Shown here piece after piece: positions 57,111 to 58,419 of a DNA stretch of 58,419 bases. Location of the stretch: the NCBI RefSeq assembly GCF_010672525.1, contig NZ_JAAHGH010000006.1, positions 1 to 58,419 on the forward strand. The letters are read 5' to 3'. The translations under genes and the position numbers were made by a program. Numbering within the stretch: position 1 is the stretch's first letter; the number at the start of each line of letters is the position of its first letter. This DNA comes from Okeania sp. SIO2B3 (lineage in GTDB: Bacteria; Cyanobacteriota; Cyanobacteriia; Cyanobacteriales; Microcoleaceae). The notes beneath the pieces were generated by a model. The model was given only the letters and a program-made list of their open reading frames with translations. It did not search any database and was not told the DNA's origin.

Positions 57111-57381
57111 AGGGTTTGCTGATTAAATCTAAAAGCATTTACATATAAAGGTTGAGCGCATTTTTAAGTTGGAAAAAGTCCAAGCTTTTAGCTCGTAATG
57201 GTTCAAAAAATTAGCATTTTAGGCACATAGTTGCGCAGAATAATCCCTTGATTATTCTTCCTCCTACCTCCTCTATAAATTCCCCGTTTCTCCCCTCCTG
57301 GGAGGGGGAGGGGTTAGGGGTGGGTTGTCTCCTGTCTCCTGTCTCCTACCCTTAACCATAAGACTTTTGAGCGCAAACCCT
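57111..57381. mobile_element. MITE copy 3
   Basis: 271 bp from AGGGTTTGCTGATTAA to GCGCAAACCCT, with ATTT on each side (57107-57110, 57382-57385). Interior matches copies at 419 and 8245 (CTAAAAGCATTTACATATAA, then GGAGGGGGAGGGGTTAGGGG and GGTTGTCTCCTGTCTCC). A 23-bp direct repeat (ATACATGGTTTTTCATAATA core) lies outside it on both sides (57085-57107 and 57383-57405), so it landed between two pre-existing tandem copies that include the kinase start codon. Confidence 0.87.
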
Positions 57382-57385
57382 ATTT

Positions 57386-57555
57386 ATACATGGTTTTTCA
57401 TAATAGACATCTCCAAAAATCAAAAATAAAATCAATTATCCCACAGAAATTATCAATTACTCCCCTCCTGGGAGGGGCGAGGGGTGGGTTCCCTATTCCC
57501 TATTCCCTATTCCCTATTCCCTTTTTTTTTCTGGAGATATCTAATATATTGATGG
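57386..57555. repeat. Spacer with palindromic repeat
   Basis: CTCCCCTCCTGGGAGGGGCG (the palindrome also found inside the MITE and at 9864-9880) and a CCCTATT heptamer run (57491-57521). No gene; it lies between the kinase at 52639 and the partial kinase. Confidence 0.7.
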
Positions 57556-58419
57556 TCAAAAATCAAATGATTCAAGTAATTTTCTAATAGTCTTCAATTG
57601 AAAATTATCCACCAGATTAGTTAATTTTTCCGCTAATAAAGATTGTTCAACCGGAATTTGTTCTATTAATTCTAAGATACTATCGTCATCTAAAGCTCTC
57701 GTTGCATCATACAGTTTTTCTAACCATTCACTAGGCATTACCTGCAAATCTTCTACTGTTAAACTTGGCAATTCACTGGCAGTTGGAGCTGGAGTTTCTT
57801 GTTGATAAATATATTCCACTCCTAAATGCTTTTTCATTGTCTCAAAAATTATTGATTCTCGAAATGGTTTTCTGACAAAATCATCACATCCTGCTGATAA
57901 AATAATTGCTTTCTGTTCTTCTAATACACTTGCTGTTAAGGCAATTACTGCCGTGGCATTTCCTTTGGTTGTACCTTTAATTATTTGAGTTGCTTCGTAA
58001 CCATCCATTACTGGCATTCTCATATCCATCCAAATTAAATTAGGTTGCCATTCATTCCAGATTTCTATTGCTTGTTTTCCATTTTCTGCTTCTTTTAATT
58101 CAAATCCTAATGGTTGTAATAATTTAATCAATAATAAACGATTGGTGGGGCGGTCATCCACTATTAAGATTTTACAACGAGGTTGATGGGGTTTTAAAGC
58201 TATGACATTACGCGGGTTTTGTTCAATTTCTACATCTGTTTTATTGGCAACATTTACTTGAATTTGAAATCTAAAAGTTGTACCTTTACCTACTTTACTT
58301 TTGACGGTAATATCTCCTCCCATTAACTGCACAAATTTACGACTAATGGGTAATCCTAATCCTGTTCCTTCTTGACTATTTTTACCTGTTTCAGTTTGGG
58401 AAAATGCTTCAAATAATTT
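57556..58419 (-). CDS. Hybrid histidine kinase, C-terminal part (cut by window edge)
   Basis: The last 287 residues of a third hybrid kinase; the gene continues beyond position 58419 in frame. Present are the end of the HATPase domain (AFSQTETGKNSQEGTGLGLP, 'ISRKFVQLMGGDITVKSKVGKGTTFRF'), a receiver ('RCKILIVDDRPTNRLLL', phospho-Asp in WMDMRMPVMDG, 'IALTASVLEEQKAII', Lys in FVRKPF) and the same helical tail. It is close to identical with the matching part of the two neighbours over long stretches. Its sensor domain lies outside the window. Confidence 0.93.
   Translation of the reverse strand, partial: KLFEAFSQTETGKNSQEGTGLGLPISRKFVQLMGGDITVKSKVGKGTTFRFQIQVNVANKTDVEIEQNPRNVIALKPHQPRCKILIVDDRPTNRLLLIKLLQPLGFELKEAENGKQAIEIWNEWQPNLIWMDMRMPVMDGYEATQIIKGTTKGNATAVIALTASVLEEQKAIILSAGCDDFVRKPFRESIIFETMKKHLGVEYIYQQETPAPTASELPSLTVEDLQVMPSEWLEKLYDATRALDDDSILELIEQIPVEQSLLAEKLTNLVDNFQLKTIRKLLESFDF

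Overview
The window looks like chromosomal DNA of a filamentous, non-heterocystous cyanobacterium (Oscillatoriales type, perhaps Trichodesmium/Okeania/Lyngbya-like). The evidence is a psb28 photosystem II gene, a cyanobacterial C-terminal processing protease, many HIP1 (GCGATCGC) sites, AT-rich DNA, low coding density and a very heavy load of dispersed and tandem repeats. The genus assignment is inference only.

Region by region. Positions 1-9990 hold acs, two small hypotheticals, a secreted protein, a PrxQ-like peroxiredoxin and an alpha/beta hydrolase, separated by repeats: two copies of a MITE with 12-bp terminal inverted repeats, and a 180-bp tandem triplet. Positions 9994-20250 hold a short RecQ helicase, a YdcF-like protein, a Uma2-type protein, a membrane-anchored hypothetical, a ctpB-like protease, moaB, a secreted hypothetical, psb28 and an M48 metalloprotease, plus two broken tnpB genes. 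Positions 20721-23212 and 37669-40612 carry the two halves of what is normally one GldA/GldF/GldG/DUF4340 ABC export cluster. Between the halves, 23585-35034 is an all-minus-strand island with two unlike GTPases, two GAP1-like giant proteins and a zinc-ribbon multi-TM protein. Accessory PD-(D/E)XK/Uma2 genes follow it. Positions 42422-47187 are a polyamine ABC transporter (ATPase, substrate-binding lipoprotein, two permeases). Positions 48024 to the end are a tandem array of hybrid histidine kinases, the last cut by the window edge.

The most interesting part is the GTPase/GAP1/membrane island. Its gene content (dynamin-like GTPase, second small GTPase, GAP1-like partner, membrane protein with Zn ribbon) resembles candidate NTPase-based conflict or self-recognition systems predicted by comparative genomics. 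It shows signs of rapid change: GAP1 is tandemly duplicated with a fragment of the GTPase gene caught at the junction, one GAP1 copy has an expanding Ser/Asp/Lys-rich tract, and the 3' end of the large GTPase gene is present three times in tandem.

A second theme is repeats remodelling genes. A 36-bp repeat has expanded inside a kinase ATPase domain. A dispersed repeat supplies the apparent signal peptide of another kinase. A purine microsatellite encodes the C-terminus of the YdcF-like protein. A potA-DUF4340 chimera marks a second tandem duplication. (GATAACT)n tracts sit directly before several start codons.
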